Source: Ophiosphaerella korrae
Lineage: Eukaryota; Ascomycota; Dothideomycetes; Pleosporales; Phaeosphaeriaceae
Assembly: GCA_028456385.1 (NCBI GenBank)
Contig: JALNQF010000058.1
Location: forward strand, 158,032 to 222,031
Direction of reading: 5' to 3'
DNA length: 64,000 bases
The translations under genes and the position numbers were made by a program. Under the pieces are notes generated by a model. It did not search any database. It worked only from the letters and a program-made list of their open reading frames with translations, and was not told the origin of the DNA. This document shows, one piece after another, positions 22,283 through 34,592 of the stretch; positions within the stretch are counted from its first letter, which is position 1; every line of letters begins with the position of its first letter.

Positions 22283-23804
22283 GACCGCGGTTCTGGATCT
22301 ACTAAGCTGATAACAGCAAGGAGTGTCAATTTGAAGCGCGTGCGCGTCTAAGCTCTGGGCAGCTCTGATGTGTGCATAGACTTGGGTGTATCAAAAATAG
22401 ATATCCATGCCAATAACTATTTTAGCTGGCTGTTGCTGTTGGTCCAGTCTCTGAAACGTCCGAGATCAGGCTCGTAATTGGTGGACAACAAGGCGTTTGG
22501 GAGAATACTGAAACTGCACCCAGGCTTACTGATGTATGCTTATGGCGAAGCTGACAGGGTAAGATGCAGGTTCCAGGAGCAGGTCGACTCGGAGAAAATA
22601 GAGAAGAAACAGAAGGACGGTGTTTCATTCAAGTGGTTCGTACTGTTGGAAGTCTTGTTGTGGGAGAGGAAAGATTGGTTGAATTGGCGCTGTTGATGAT
22701 GTTGGGGCTGAGCGATGCAGCCTGGCGGCCTGGGTGGGCGCTTATGGCAAGTGCAGATGGTGGAGTAAGTGAAACACAGTGGCAGAAAAGCATCTATGTC
22801 GTGTAAGTGTGCATGTTGCTATGCAAGTGAAGCCCTGAATGTCGTGGGAAAAGAAAAGGGACAGAATGAAAAAGACGGCGATGGTCGGGGCCAAAGCTAA
22901 AGGAAGCCACAATGGCGTTCGTTGCTAAGAGGGAAGGGAACGGCATGAGCGAGGCTTCAGTGGAGCTGAGGCACCCATGAACGAGGGCTCCTCGTTGGCT
23001 GGTGAGAAGCCGAAGCCGTCGCTCATCTCCTGAATGTTTGGTGAAATGATTGCACCAAGACCCTAATATTAAGTGGGGTCAGGACAGAAGCTGAAACCAT
23101 CGCATTTCTTCAGCTGCCCACGGGCAATGGAGAGTTCCTAGGTGCTAGTAGACTAGTAGGCTAGACAAAGGAAAGGATCGCTCGGGAGCTGAGCAGATCA
23201 AATCGATCTCACATCATCCGAGAAGTGCGAGCGGTTAGATACCACGCTTCGGCTGGTGCCCCCCTGTGCGCAGGGTGCAGGGTGCACCCACGCGGTCGCC
23301 AGCATTGAAAACTCTCCACAACGCATAATAACAAGAGACCTGACCAGTGCCTGACACTGCCTGCTCATTTTCGCTCAGGACCCTCAGGCATTGACGCTAC
23401 AGTATGGCATAATTACTCCGTCATGATCATCGCCGTCGTCGGCCCACTGGCCCTTTTTCTCTCTTTTGCGCCGCTACCAGTCTATGGCCGACTTGATGGC
23501 CACGCACGCCAGCGCAACGGCCCCGAAGCGCCCATTGTGTGGCACAGTCTTGTCGCAGAGTGCGCCGGCCCTGAATATAGATTATGACACCTCGCTGCAC
23601 GGGCCACATAGTATCTGATAGAGATGGCACTGGCATAGTCAACATGGAGCAGCTCTGTGACACAGTCATTTATGAACGACTGGTTGTTTCGCATGACAAC
23701 GCTTCGATGTATTACGTGGTACAACACTAGGTACCTAAACCAAGCACCACATGCAGTCATGTAACAAGTGGATCATGCCACTATCATCACTTTCCTCTCC
23801 TGTC
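22283..23804. other. Intergenic, promoter side of the CBM-like gene
   Basis: No recognisable gene in 1.5 kb. It includes the 5' flank of the CBM-like gene and the 3' flank of the GH125 gene. Small ORFs at 22478-22806 and 23427-23760 lack family features. Confidence 0.45.
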
Positions 23805-25444
23805 TCACTGGAAGCTCGTTGCCAAAATTTCTGGCTTTCTGGCCTCCAAGTCAAGGATCATCTGTCCAAACAGCCCATTCGCCCACGAGAACCACTGCCT
23901 CGTCCACTTACTGGCGTTGAAGCTATTGATACTCTCGTGGATCAAACCAAGCCCGTCTGTGCTACTCAGAATCTGTCGCAACTCATTAATAATCTCAGTG
24001 TCGTTGTTACTAGTGAGAATCCTCATAATGGATGCCTGTACAAACATTCAGCGTCTTCTTCATATCAATAATATCTTTGTACCACCTACCATAGGCCACG
24101 CATTTCCAGGACCAGCATGAGGGCCACCCACCGCGTTGATTACGGGACCGCGCATAAAATACGGATTGGACGCGCCAAGCACAAGGGCTCGTGTGTTAGC
24201 ATACGTCTCTTGGTTGACCTGGTATCCTAGGAACGGCGCAGATAGGAGTGATGGGATATTGGCATCATCCATGATGGTGGAGGAACCATAACCGTCGACC
24301 TCAAAGGCATAGATCCTGCCGTACTTTGGATGGTTCACAGTCCCGTGATTTTCGATCGCTTCATGAAGGTCCTTGGAGAGAGTCGACATTCGCTGAGCCA
24401 GCGATGCTGAATTGCTAGTATTAAGCTGACGCATTATTTCAGAAGTTGAGGCGAGTGACGCGCTCAGCATCATGTTTGCTGGAATGTAGAACTGGAAGAT
24501 GGTTGAGTCGTCGCTAGGTCGAAATCCTGACCTGATGAGGCCTGTACCCTTTGCAATTGGATTACCAATTCCGTCGTTACTGAATGTTTCCGTGGATCTT
24601 GTTGTAAGACGAGTGAAGGTGTATGGACTTTGCAATACGGCTCCGTCATCGCCATATGTTGGCAAAGTCATGTCCTGGGCCACCTTGAGAACAGCTTCCA
24701 CGGCCTGGGTCCACTTGAATTTGCCGAAGAACGTGGAGTCACCTGTCGCCTTATAATAGTCGGCCGATATCTGGAGAAAGGCTGCCAGCGAGTCAAGCTC
24801 GTATTTGCACTCGAACACTGAACTATTCGAATAGGGTGGATGTACATTGTCTTGGGACGAGGCATCATTCGGCTGTGCCTGCAAGCCTGACTCACGTGGC
24901 GGCTGAAAGGAATTACAGTATGGAGAAGTGAGCAGATAGCGCGCTTGTAGGTTAATCACGCCTCGGAAAAGGCTTGCTAGAGAATCTGTACCATTGCTCG
25001 CTTTTAGTAAAGGAAGGTAGCTCTGCATCTGATTTGCGGAGTCCCTTAACCACGTCGCGTCTATGTCACCAGTGACCAGAAATGCCTTGCCAATTGGTGA
25101 GTGGTTTGACCAACTTCTGTTACCAGGTAACTTACTAGCTCCGCCCCATCGTCCGCGGCATTACCATTCCATTTGATGGCAGTATCTAGGGTATTGGGAA
25201 ATGTATTCTGAAAAAGTCTGTAGAGGTCTGGATCGGCAATGACCGATTTCATGCGTAGTATCGTGTCTTCAAGCACCTGGGACTTGTAGGTGCGGCAGTT
25301 TTCGACAGGCCGTTGGTAGGCGAGCTTGTATTTGCCGGAGCTGAGAGGGCCATGGACTTCTTTTGCGTAGTCGATGTACTTTGGGCATTCCTGTGTCAAT
25401 ACCAATTGAGGTAAGAGTACTGCCGTAATGGCGGATACCCACAT
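23805..25444 (-). CDS. Secreted GH125 exo-alpha-1,6-mannosidase
   Basis: Exons 25444-25136, 25085-24090 and 24035-23805 give 511 aa. GH125 (former DUF1237) enzymes are metal-independent exo-alpha-1,6-mannosidases. Residues 1-18 ([18 protein letters not shown]) form a signal peptide. Family landmarks are [113 protein letters not shown] and, in the last exon, [15 protein letters not shown] then [16 protein letters not shown]. The family's catalytic acidic residues are expected in the NDG and HES segments, both present. Both introns are short; skipping either breaks conserved sequence. Probable role is trimming mannan or glycoprotein mannose outside the cell or in the secretory pathway. Confidence 0.92.
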
Positions 25445-27313
25445 GTTGTTGCTTGGATGTGTGTAGTTTGCAAAAGAGGCAGAAATGAGCAGCGAGATTC
25501 TTAGATATATTCACGTTATGAAGATTCTCACCCGGCCTCGCAAGATCTTTGAAGTAAACGAGATTCACTTGAGGATATGAGGAGAATTCTCACCCGGCTT
25601 GGTCGGGTGGCAGCAAATGCCAATCGGCGCTTTCCATTGCAAATTACTACCCAGGTATACCCCGCTGATGATCCCATGAGCATCTGCCCCTGAGCGGATG
25701 TCATTGTGACCATGAGTGTAGAATCGTCCAGCTAGGTATGCATGATGCACGGGAACAGGGGAGCCGCTTTCAAAAACAGAAGGTGCTTGCCTAATAAGCA
25801 CGTGGATGCGGAGATGGCGGGGGTTGAGACAGCAGGTATTTAGCACGCGACGCTTAGTTGCATAGCGCGTGCATAGCTACTCGCTGCACCGACCACCACA
25901 AACAAATAGACTAGTAGAATTATCTCCATGATGATCAACACCATCCGACAAGTACATCAATAATTGAAGGAATCTGCACACTATGTTTGCACCAGCTATT
26001 CAGCATGTTGGCCAAGCCTCACGAAGCATACAAATTTCGTGTCAGGCAAGTCAAGAGTGGCAACACGGAGCCGATGTTCTTATGAACAGCCTTCACCAAT
26101 CTTAAACCCAACCAAACTCATTACCTACCGAAACCGGCACTGTGACACCTAGCTCATTTTCTTCCTTACTCATGTGGCTCCAGCACGATGGTCGGGTGTG
26201 GTGATGCATCGCAGCGTTGAGCAAAATTGATGTGCATAAGATCGGTCACCACCTTTATGCAAACTGAGTTTGTCTGGCTTGCAGATGTACATACGGACGC
26301 GTCTGACGGTGAAAGGTCTCGAGCACCCCCGTTTATCAGCACTCGGCAATCAGGCTGGTGTTTGCCTCTCCATAAACAAAAAAAGTGGGATATTCATTCT
26401 CCTCACAATAATGCCAAGCGCATAAACAGGGCATGCACTGCATAACTATCTTTCTAGGAACCTTGTACTACTCCCGTCAGACTCGTAACTATCGAGAAAA
26501 AGATCCTAGATAGTACCGATAGCTTTTGGCTGCCGCGCCTTAGGTCACCTATATCCAAATTGTTTAGACAGATGAAGAGACGGAAAGGCGGAAATATGGA
26601 GAGCTATGGGGTTCAAGAGCCAGGGAGCCGGAGTCGGGGCTGTGGGCTTGAGAGCTGGGGAGCTAGAAACCTTGAGCCAGACAATCATTGCTGTTTTCGA
26701 AGTTGCTGTGGGGGATCGGAGGTTTGGAAGGCGTCGGACGCTATGAGAAATTAGAGATTAGACGTTTTGTAGGAGCTCGGAGGCTTTGGATGCTTTCGAG
26801 TCGAGTTGGGCGTTGTGGGAGGCTATGAAGGCATTGTGGGGATTTTGTGAGAGGCTGTAAGCTTTGCAGGCTTTGGAGGCGCAGATGCGAGGCTTCATGT
26901 AATTCAGAGTCTCAAGCTATGCACTAGTAACAAGCTTGTGAGACTGGGAAACCAGTTCCTAAAGCGTCCCTGGATGGTAAGACATCCAGATGTTTCCTGT
27001 GCGTTGAGATTCATTTGTGTTGGGTTCGCGGAATTCCGAAGGAGCATACTTGACATGTCGGAGTCTCTAGAGGCTTTGGAGGTTTTGGAGGTGTTATGGG
27101 AAAGTTGGAGGTTTCGTGAGAGAAGATCGGAGGTGGGGAACCTGGGTGCCACGTGCTAGGCCACCAGCATCGCAACACAGGCATCTCGCCATCGACAACC
27201 ACATAACCAACAGTGTATCACATCTTTTTCTGGCGCGGTTTATTCTCTAGACATAAGCAGTTGCTCCGAATGGATCAGCTTCATCTCTATGCTACGTCAG
27301 CTTCCGTGCAACC
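25445..27313. other. Intergenic between GH125 and Zn2Cys6 gene
   Basis: 1.9 kb without a supported gene. Left part: upstream region of the GH125 gene, with a short direct repeat (ctcacccggc at 25530 and 25590). Right part: the purine-rich repeat listed separately. Confidence 0.45.
26560..27140. repeat. Degenerate GGAGGCTTTGGA-type repeat tract
   Basis: Many imperfect copies of a unit like ggaggctttgga or ggaggttttgga occur (for example around 26716, 26778, 26868 and 27068), giving a G/T- and purine-skewed + strand. Copies vary in spacing and sequence, so this is a decayed minisatellite-like tract, not a clean tandem array. It ends ~170 bp before the Zn2Cys6 gene. Confidence 0.5.
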
Positions 27314-28738
27314 ATGTCTTCAAATTTTGCTACAGTCCCAGCACGAAGGGCTCATCCAAAGTCGCGACTAGGATGTGCAGACTGTAAACGTAGGCGGGTC
27401 AAGGTACGTACTGGACGTCTGTTATATATACACAGCCCATGCAACGGGTCCCCTTGCACCACTAATTAGTCTAGTTAGTGTGATGAAAGTCGACCAGAGT
27501 GTAGCAATTGCCAAAAACGCGGTGTGAAGTGCAGTTATTTGGACTTCGACCCGTCTCCTCAAAGCAGAGCCTCAGCTTCGGATGAATGCTCGCAAGGGCC
27601 TGTCGCGCCGATGGTTCATGTGTTTCCCGTCAAGCAAGTAGAGAGCGCCAACACATTTTTACAAGAAGAGATCCAGGATGTGCTGCTTCGAGATTTCTCA
27701 GTGTCAGACCGCCCGAAGCTGAAGATCATACTAAATCATTTCGCAAGCAAAACTATCCCGACTCTTTCCCCGGGCGCACTATCAAGGCTAGCATGGTGCG
27801 AAGCGTTGCCAAAGCTAGCAATGCAACAGCGTTATGTGCTTCATGGCATTTTGGCTGTTGGAGGCTTACATCTATCCATGTTGGTTGATTCAGCACAAGA
27901 GAGAGACGACTTCCAAAACCAAGCTGCCACTCAGATGAACATCGGAATGGCCAACTACCGCGAAGACGTCAAAGAAGTGAAACTTAGCAATGCTGAACCG
28001 CTATTCGCATTTTCCACGATGATTACTACATTTGTTCTCGGTACCGCAGGCAGCAAATGCAAGACTGTTCTAGAATCTTGCAAAAAATCGATACCTCAAA
28101 CTGATCGCCATGAAGATTATTTATCATCTTTAGTACAATCTATCAGTAGGGTATTTCGAGCCATACGTGGGGTACTTGTCATTCTGGTTCCATGTTACCA
28201 TTTCCTTCGCAGAGGAAAGTTCGAGGCCATCCTGGAGCGGTCTTGGTGGCCACTACCAGTTCCAAAGACCACCGAAGAATTCGAAAACGATCGAAAGTTG
28301 CAACAATTGGAAGTGATGTGGTCTCAGCCAGGAAAGCCATACGAGTACTCCTTCGATACGTTTCGAAGTGCGCTGAAGAGTCTACGCGAAGACTTTGCTC
28401 TTCTATCGCGGCTTGCCCATTGCTCATTTCCAGGCGACTCCGAAGGCGCGAAGACATTCGATTGGACCGCAGCATTAAACTGGCCAGTCCAGTTGAACCT
28501 GGAATTTCTCTCACTACTCGAACAACGCCGTATGGAATGCTGGGTTCTTTTAGCGCATTATGCACTTTTACCATCTAAGGCTTCGATGAATCCTTGGCTG
28601 GACGGCTTTGCTACCAACATCGTCGCAACTGCAGCACTTGTGATAGGGGAAGAAAACTGGCACTGGATCGTATGGCCTGCTGATGCTCTTGGGATTGACC
28701 TGAAGGTGTACTCTTCAAGACTGTGCTTAATTCAGTAA
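27314..28738 (+). CDS. Zn2Cys6 fungal transcription factor
   Basis: Exons 27314-27403 and 27479-28738 give 449 aa. The N-terminal binuclear zinc cluster is clear: six cysteines in LGCADCKRRRVK (exon 1) then CDESRPECSNCQKRGVKC (exon 2), so the intron splits the DNA-binding domain at the usual place. The remainder resembles the fungal transcription factor tail of sterol-uptake-type regulators (UPC2/ECM22-like architecture: short cluster, helical C-terminal region with LHGILAVGGLHLSML). These act in the nucleus on GC-rich palindromes. The stop overlaps a good donor (cagtaagta at 28733), so a further 3' exon of a few codons is possible. The protein is somewhat short for the class. Target genes are unknown. 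Confidence 0.85.
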
Positions 28739-29189
28739 GTACAGTCACGAGTATCGTTCCTGTCTTATCGCTGGGTATAGCTGCATTCACTGTCAGATGG
28801 GGAGTGACGAGAGAGAGAGAGAGTGGGGAAGTGGTTGGTTAGTTGGCTTTGTTTACCATGGTCTGAGCTCACTCTCTTACTTTTGTGTTTGAACGACTCC
28901 CTCGATTTGAAATTCATCACCAACTCTTATTACAAAGCCCTTGGATCTATCCGAAATCACAAATCGTTTTTTCTCTAAGCTCTTCTTCGAGTGGCAATGC
29001 CTGTCGTATGGGGCTTCAGCCCAGAGACACGTTGGGCCACCAACCAGGTCACCAGCAGCAACAGCAACAGCACCCACACGAACTATTTCGTTTCATTCAA
29101 CTTCAAATCGATTCTTAATTTAGAAAATAAATCTCTTCATTCAACATGTAAAGAGTTCAGCAACCATGCCAACAAAGCATGCTGACTAT
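28739..29189. other. Intergenic with GA microsatellite
   Basis: It contains a (GA)n stretch near 28809-28824 and a CAGCAACAG-rich segment at about 29050-29070. No gene was recognised. Confidence 0.45.
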
Positions 29190-31093
29190 GTGCCTCAGCG
29201 TAGATCAGTGAGAATTGACGCGGTCTCGATCCGTCAATGCCATCGAAGAAGGCTCGGACGTCGAACACGAACCTTGATTCCGTTTGAAATTCGTATACCC
29301 AAAAGGAATCGACTCCGATGACAAATTTCCCGTGCCGGCGAAATATACACAGATTGCACAAGCGGACGGTGAGGAATACGATGAAGAAGTATCGTCGACC
29401 TAGGCTTTCATCACAGTTCTCGAACCCGAGTTGCCAACTAACTACCATCTGACGACTCACCCTGGTATAAGCACTACGAGCAGAATTATCGCACCATCGT
29501 TGTGAGCAGTTACGAGACCTATGCTTCTCGCATGGGTCCAAATGCTATGAAAGCCTGGTACAAGACTACGCAAGGCCAGAACTTGGAATTTATGTCTGGC
29601 ACCTTCATTCAACAGTTGGCGAATTTCCCTTCTAGCCCTAAGGGTCGTTTCCGTGGAATCATCTGTGATGAAATACAGTATGGTCTTTGGAACCTTTCGG
29701 ACTTTTGGAACGCTATATCATGGGCATGTGCAGACAGATCTTTCTCTTTTCCTGTACCCTAGCTTCTAGAGCTCAGTTCTCGAGTCATGATTCGAGACGC
29801 ATCACACAACTACACTCGAGAAACCAATCCGTATGAGGTAGACAACTCAAACCCTGCCGCGGCGTATCGATTTACACGTCGTTATTTCGAATATTTGATC
29901 CTGCAATCAGAATTATACGATAATATCGACAAAGCTCGTATCGCTCGCAAGATACTCAAACATTTTATATTACGACGGGAGTACAGCTCTGCATATCTAA
30001 TAGGGTCCGATCGAACCATTGCGCGAAACTTGAAGCCTCTGAATCATTTTACAGTAGAGTGGGCGTTCAGTCCTAATATATAGGAACAATAGGACATAGC
30101 CTTCGAACCATAGTCCCGCCGCATGATTATCAAGCGTCTGGATGGCAGCCTCAATAACAAGCCGATGCCCAACCCTCGACTCTCTCGTTCAGTTTCGCTA
30201 CTACAGATCTTCCCACTACTAGGGCACCTATACCCTCCTAATCCATATTATATCCAACCGTTGAAAGAAGAGAGGCTCGACATTAACGCAATAGATAAGC
30301 CGCCGGAGAAGACCAAGGAAAATAACTAGGACTTTATTCTTGGCTCAATGATAAGAGTAAGCTGTACGAGGAGATGCCTAATATTAGTCCCAATCTTCGA
30401 CGATGGTGATAGTTAATGCGTAGGTCTAGGGAGTATAGGGGCGAAGCATCAGGCCTAGCTAACGTTAATTAAACGGATTGCGTCGCTGTTCCCAACTCCC
30501 AAGTCCTCGAGACGATACTTCGAATGTCACCAAAGATCGAAGCCCTAATCTACCTCTACCTCAAGCATGTTATCATTAGGGACGAGAAGGTTATTACCTA
30601 GTTCTCTTACCCGGACTCCCTTTCGCTTGTTGAAGAGGTTTTTATGGATATTCCGTACCTGAAAGGCGAAGACCGCGTTGCTACCCTTACGCATAATACC
30701 AGTCCGCTCGATCGTTTGAGGGTGTAGAAGAGGACCAACAAGCCGAGTTCTAAGCTGCGAGCGCTCCTCGCTTCTAATCACATTGGCGGAGTAGGGCTCA
30801 ATTTTCAACACGACTCACATGTGCAAATACACGTTGAGCTCGCAGACACGTTTGATATGGAGGCACAAATCATTGGACGACAGCATCGACTAGGCCGGCT
30901 GGCAGGCGTTTTTGTCTATTCTCTCACCAACTTTCCTGACAGTTTTGAAGAGAATTTAGATGAGCTGGAACAGTTCGATGACGCTTCCGATGGTGAGGGC
31001 TCGGAGTGCATCTGCTTCCCTCGAGAATTCCTCGACTCTCGATGCGATTCATTCGATTTTCGAATGGGATTCACACTAGTGGAAGCAAGCTAA
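29190..31093 (+). pseudogene. Decayed SNF2-family helicase-like gene
   Basis: Pieces of a Swi2/Snf2-type ATPase are readable but broken. At 29460-29700 one frame shows PWYKHYEQNYRTIVVSSYET, like the SNF2 region before the DEAH box, then GRFRGIICDEIQ in the DEAH position. The same frame continues after a TAG at 29760 with a segment typical of these fungal proteins (NPYEVDNSNPAAAYRFTRRY, ARKILKHFILRREYSSAYL), stops at 30081, and resumes at 30123. A different frame at 30750-31090 gives ASNHIGGVGLNFQHDSHVQI and AQIIGRQHRLGRLAGVFVYS, equivalent to helicase motifs V-VI (usual core: GR-RLGQ). An upstream piece at 29285-29400 looks coding but ends in TAG. At least three stops plus one frameshift mean no full protein. 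The exact 5' end is uncertain. Confidence 0.7.
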
Positions 31094-33391
31094 GCAAGCT
31101 CTAGATGAGAACATTTCAAAGTCAATTCCGTCTTTAAGGGCAATTTCATGACTAACGATCTTCTACGGCTCCCACGCTTTTCTAATTCCATGGAAGTACC
31201 ATTCTCCTCCTACCCCAGGAGTATTAGGTGGCCAAGGATTACTTCCATTCAGAACATGCTCTACCCATACATTCACCCAGAAACTTCTCAGAAATTGCCG
31301 GAGGACCCTGATACCAAACCACTCGAACCCCAGGCCACTAATGGATCAATTCTTTGGGGCAATGTCCCTTGCGGGCTTCGGCGCAGAACCCGCCCGTCCA
31401 GAGGCCTACCATCAGCAGGCCCACCAGAATACACTAGAACGCACCCGGCCACCACCGCCGCTCTGCGAGGGGTGGCATATCATCTCAACAATGACCGATG
31501 GAGCCTTGGGGATAAGGAGGGGCGATAGAGCTTTAGTTGATTGAACTTTGAGTTGTGTTTGCCACCGCTTGCTTTTATGTGAAAAGAATTCACGTTATAT
31601 CGATGCTAGATGTACACAATAGGCAGTATTCAATCGAATCATTTAGTCAGAGATCTTGTGTACCTCCAGCTTTACCAGCACTTGCACTGAAAAGAAGTTC
31701 TGGGCAGTCTAAAGTCGTCTGGCTGCTACGCCATTCCCAGTATTATGGTCCTGTCTCATCTCATCGCAATTCTGATTGACGAAGTAAGTACCATCGTATA
31801 ACGCTGTCGGTGCATCTCTACTAACTTTTATCCGCTTCTGAGGCTCCAAATTTAGGGGTTAAAGGATATGACTAATAGTTAAATAAACGAAGCGACCAGT
31901 GGAAAGAATGGCTGACAGATGAGAATGCGTATAAAGAACCAACCTGCCTCATATGATGATTTGGATCTTGGATATCATAGCAGGGGGATGAACAAGCCTA
32001 ACACAACAGCAGCTAAACTATACTATGAACTAGGCTGATATCTCAAACTTTGTTACCCCAAAACTTGTAGAATATATTATTGATTGTAAACGTCTTACGT
32101 TAGCATCGGTAGGAGCAATCTGATTCAATCCTGCCTTGATGCGCAACGGACGGAACTGAACCACCTTGGTATCCTCCTTTTTCGTCACCCCGCGACCTAT
32201 TCAACCTCCCTCTCCTTCGACTCCTCCACCGGCGAGTCTTGAGGTAGGGGCCCTTGCAATTGATCAAGACTAAGGCGGTTTTGCTAGACATCCAGGACTG
32301 CAGAATCATGGGCAAAAACCCCATCTCTGCATACAGGGAATTGCGCAAGCGAGAAAAAGTCATCATTGAGTTGACTACAGGCGCAAGATATCCCGAGATC
32401 CAGCAATTACTGGTGCATTGCCTGAACGAGCACCAAGAGATGATACGGCTCACACTAGCTGATCCGAAGAACAAAGAGCTGATGAAGAAGTTTGCTGATC
32501 GCGCAAAGATAGCAAAGGAACAAGCGGACTCGCCAATATCATATGGCTGCTGCAAAGGATTGTGATCGCCCCAAAGGAACACCATTGTGTGTGAATCGGC
32601 ACGGGCGCTGGTGCTAAACTCGACTGAGCGAACCTCGAAGTCCATCCATCTCTACTTTAGCGGACAAGCGGAGAGAGAGTCACGTGGCGTCGCATTTCGC
32701 CTTGATCGTGGCGTTCTCGCAGAGTCTCATTAACTCGTTCTTCGAGGCATAGTACTCCTCATGTACCTCTGTAATTGCCTGCCTGTTATAGTTAACAACC
32801 TCCGCCGAAGCAATGACATGTTCGGAGGGCTATAATTACAGGAAATAAGTCTTCAGAAATAGACTCAAGAGCTGGTTTGTGGTTCGTCGGGTATTGGCAC
32901 ACCACCCGTTAACCACAGACGATTCAGATATTCTCGATTTGTGGGGTGCATAGCGGGATCGACCTTGCTGAGATATATCTGCTTAGTATGTGATGAGCCC
33001 AATGCCCTATTTATGATATTGCTGTACGTGGCTTCGACTATGGCATCGGCGATACTCTAGAAGGGCGGTTTATTACACGCTAGCAAGTATACACCAAACC
33101 GAAGCAACAGGGCTAGACATGCCGGCTTGCATGTCAATCTAACATGGACTCGGGTAATGCAGCATAAAATTCTGCCCGAGGGACCTCCTCCTCCTCCTCA
33201 ACCACCGCTGGTGGACCTTGCGGCGGGGAACGGTGTATGTAGTTAAGAGAGGACATTTGTTTTCCGATACAACTCGTAAAAAGAGAAAATATCATTCTGA
33301 TTGATGTGAGTGTTCAAGTTATGAGCTGACTGCCTAACAAGAAAAGATTTGGACGCGCCACTTGACGAGATGGAATCATCAGCGATCTCAA
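31094..33391. other. Gene-poor stretch after the SNF2 pseudogene
   Basis: 2.3 kb with only fragments. Two offset frames at 31148-31545 may be further decayed coding DNA (Pro-rich, LWGNVPCGLRRRTRPSRG / FFGAMSLAGFGAEPARPEAY). One short ORF at 32308-32565 is listed separately. A GGTGG/CCTCCT-rich patch sits at 33183-33215. No RNA gene was seen. Confidence 0.4.
32308..32565 (+). CDS. Possible small protein or gene fragment, unknown
   Basis: An 85-codon ORF from ATG 32308 encodes a charged, helix-prone peptide (AYRELRKREKVIIELTTGAR, NKELMKKFADRAKIAKEQAD) ending GCCKGL. The same frame is open upstream to about 32254 without an ATG. The adjacent upstream 150 bp is also open in another frame, so it may be the remnant of a larger split gene. 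An overlapping minus-strand ORF (32100-32645) is equally long but has poorer composition. No family was recognised. Confidence 0.25.
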   Translation: MGKNPISAYRELRKREKVIIELTTGARYPEIQQLLVHCLNEHQEMIRLTLADPKNKELMKKFADRAKIAKEQADSPISYGCCKGL

Positions 33392-34592
33392 TTACTCGGC
33401 CGCAAAGAAGGCCCTCAGCTTTTCATCCAACCATTTCACATCCTCTGTGCTCTGTCCAGGTCCCTACACCAGTTAGCAAAATCCATCAAAAAGTACAAGC
33501 CGACTCACCCCCGCCCAATGCCCCCAAATCGACGGAAATACCTCTAACTTTCCCACACCCTCCTTCATCCTCGCGACCTCAATCTCCGAATCCTCGGGCG
33601 GAAAATACAAATCCGTCGCTGACGGACATATCAAAGCTTTCGCCTGAATCCCCCTCATGGCCGCCCCAAAGTCACCTCCATACGGCTCCTGCTTTGACAC
33701 ATCCCCGCTCTGCCACGTGTGTGCCATGACCAACATATTCTCTGGATCCTTGCTCAGTGCCCACGTCTCCCAGAAGCCCGTCATGAAGGACTCGAGCGTG
33801 GGGAAGCCGAGCGTAGTGTACAGCCGCTTCCGGTAGAATGTCTGGCTGAAGCCCCACCCGGCGTACACGCGGCCCAACGCGCGTAGTCCGACCTCGCGCG
33901 GCGCGCGGACAAGTCCTGTGGAGGAAAATGCGGACGGGGGAAGGCTTGTAGGCTGACAGATGCCCGCGGAGCTTGTCCCCACTGCTGAGTACAAGGCGCT
34001 CTTGACACCTTCAAGCATCACCTGATTGTGCTCCGATGTCTTTGCCGCGCCACAGAAGGGCACAATGAAGCGCATGAAGGTGGGGTACTGCGTTGCCCAC
34101 TGGTATGTTTGCGCGGCGCCCATGGACCAGCCGAGGACGGCGTGCGCACAGGTAATGCCTAGGTGCTGTGTGACAAGCTGATACTGTGCGCGTACGTTGT
34201 CAAAAAAAGAAATATTTGGAAATGGCCGGTGGGACGTGTTGGAGGGCGAGGTCGATTGGGAGTTGCCGAACAGCGCCGGGATGATGATGTAGTAGGTGGC
34301 TGGGGACAGGGTGTGTGTTGGACCCGTGAGCCAGAGGTTGTCGGATATCACTAGGGGTGTAAGTGGAGATGGAAAAGAGGGATGGGTATGAAAGGCAAGG
34401 GGACGTACGACCGGAGTACCATGTGGGGTAGATAATGGCGGGGAGCTTGGGGTCGCCGATTGCTTTGTAGGCGATGAAAGCGTTGGGGAGGCTTTCGCCG
34501 GATTGGAGAGCGAAGTCGCCTAGTTGGTATGTTTCGTAGTCATTGTCTAACTTGAGGTCTTCGACCTTGGGCATGTCTTCAGTGGGGGACAT
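33392..34592 (-). CDS. Alpha/beta hydrolase, homoserine acetyltransferase (MetX)-like
   Basis: Exons 34592-34409, 34350-33509 and 33463-33392 give 365 aa. The fold is that of MetX-type acyltransferases, but many fungal members are uncharacterised hydrolases. The nucleophile elbow is GWSMGAAQ with Ser137. The acid is probably the Asp in ATDLYFPPEDSE, and the catalytic His339 lies in IWGHWAG. Start MSPTEDMPKVEDLKLDNDYE and the early YPTWYSGLISDNLWL segment fit the family; the intron (34408-34351) joins G to L there. The last exon gives GPGQSTEDVKWLDEKLRAFF, the usual C-terminal helix. A TATATAAA-like box on the minus strand at about 34664-34671 lies ~75 bp upstream. True substrate is unknown; a methionine-pathway role should not be assumed. 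Confidence 0.88.

Noticed and set aside
32100..32645. 181-codon minus-strand ORF
   Set aside because: Cys/Ser/Arg-rich antisense of a better + strand frame; no family features.
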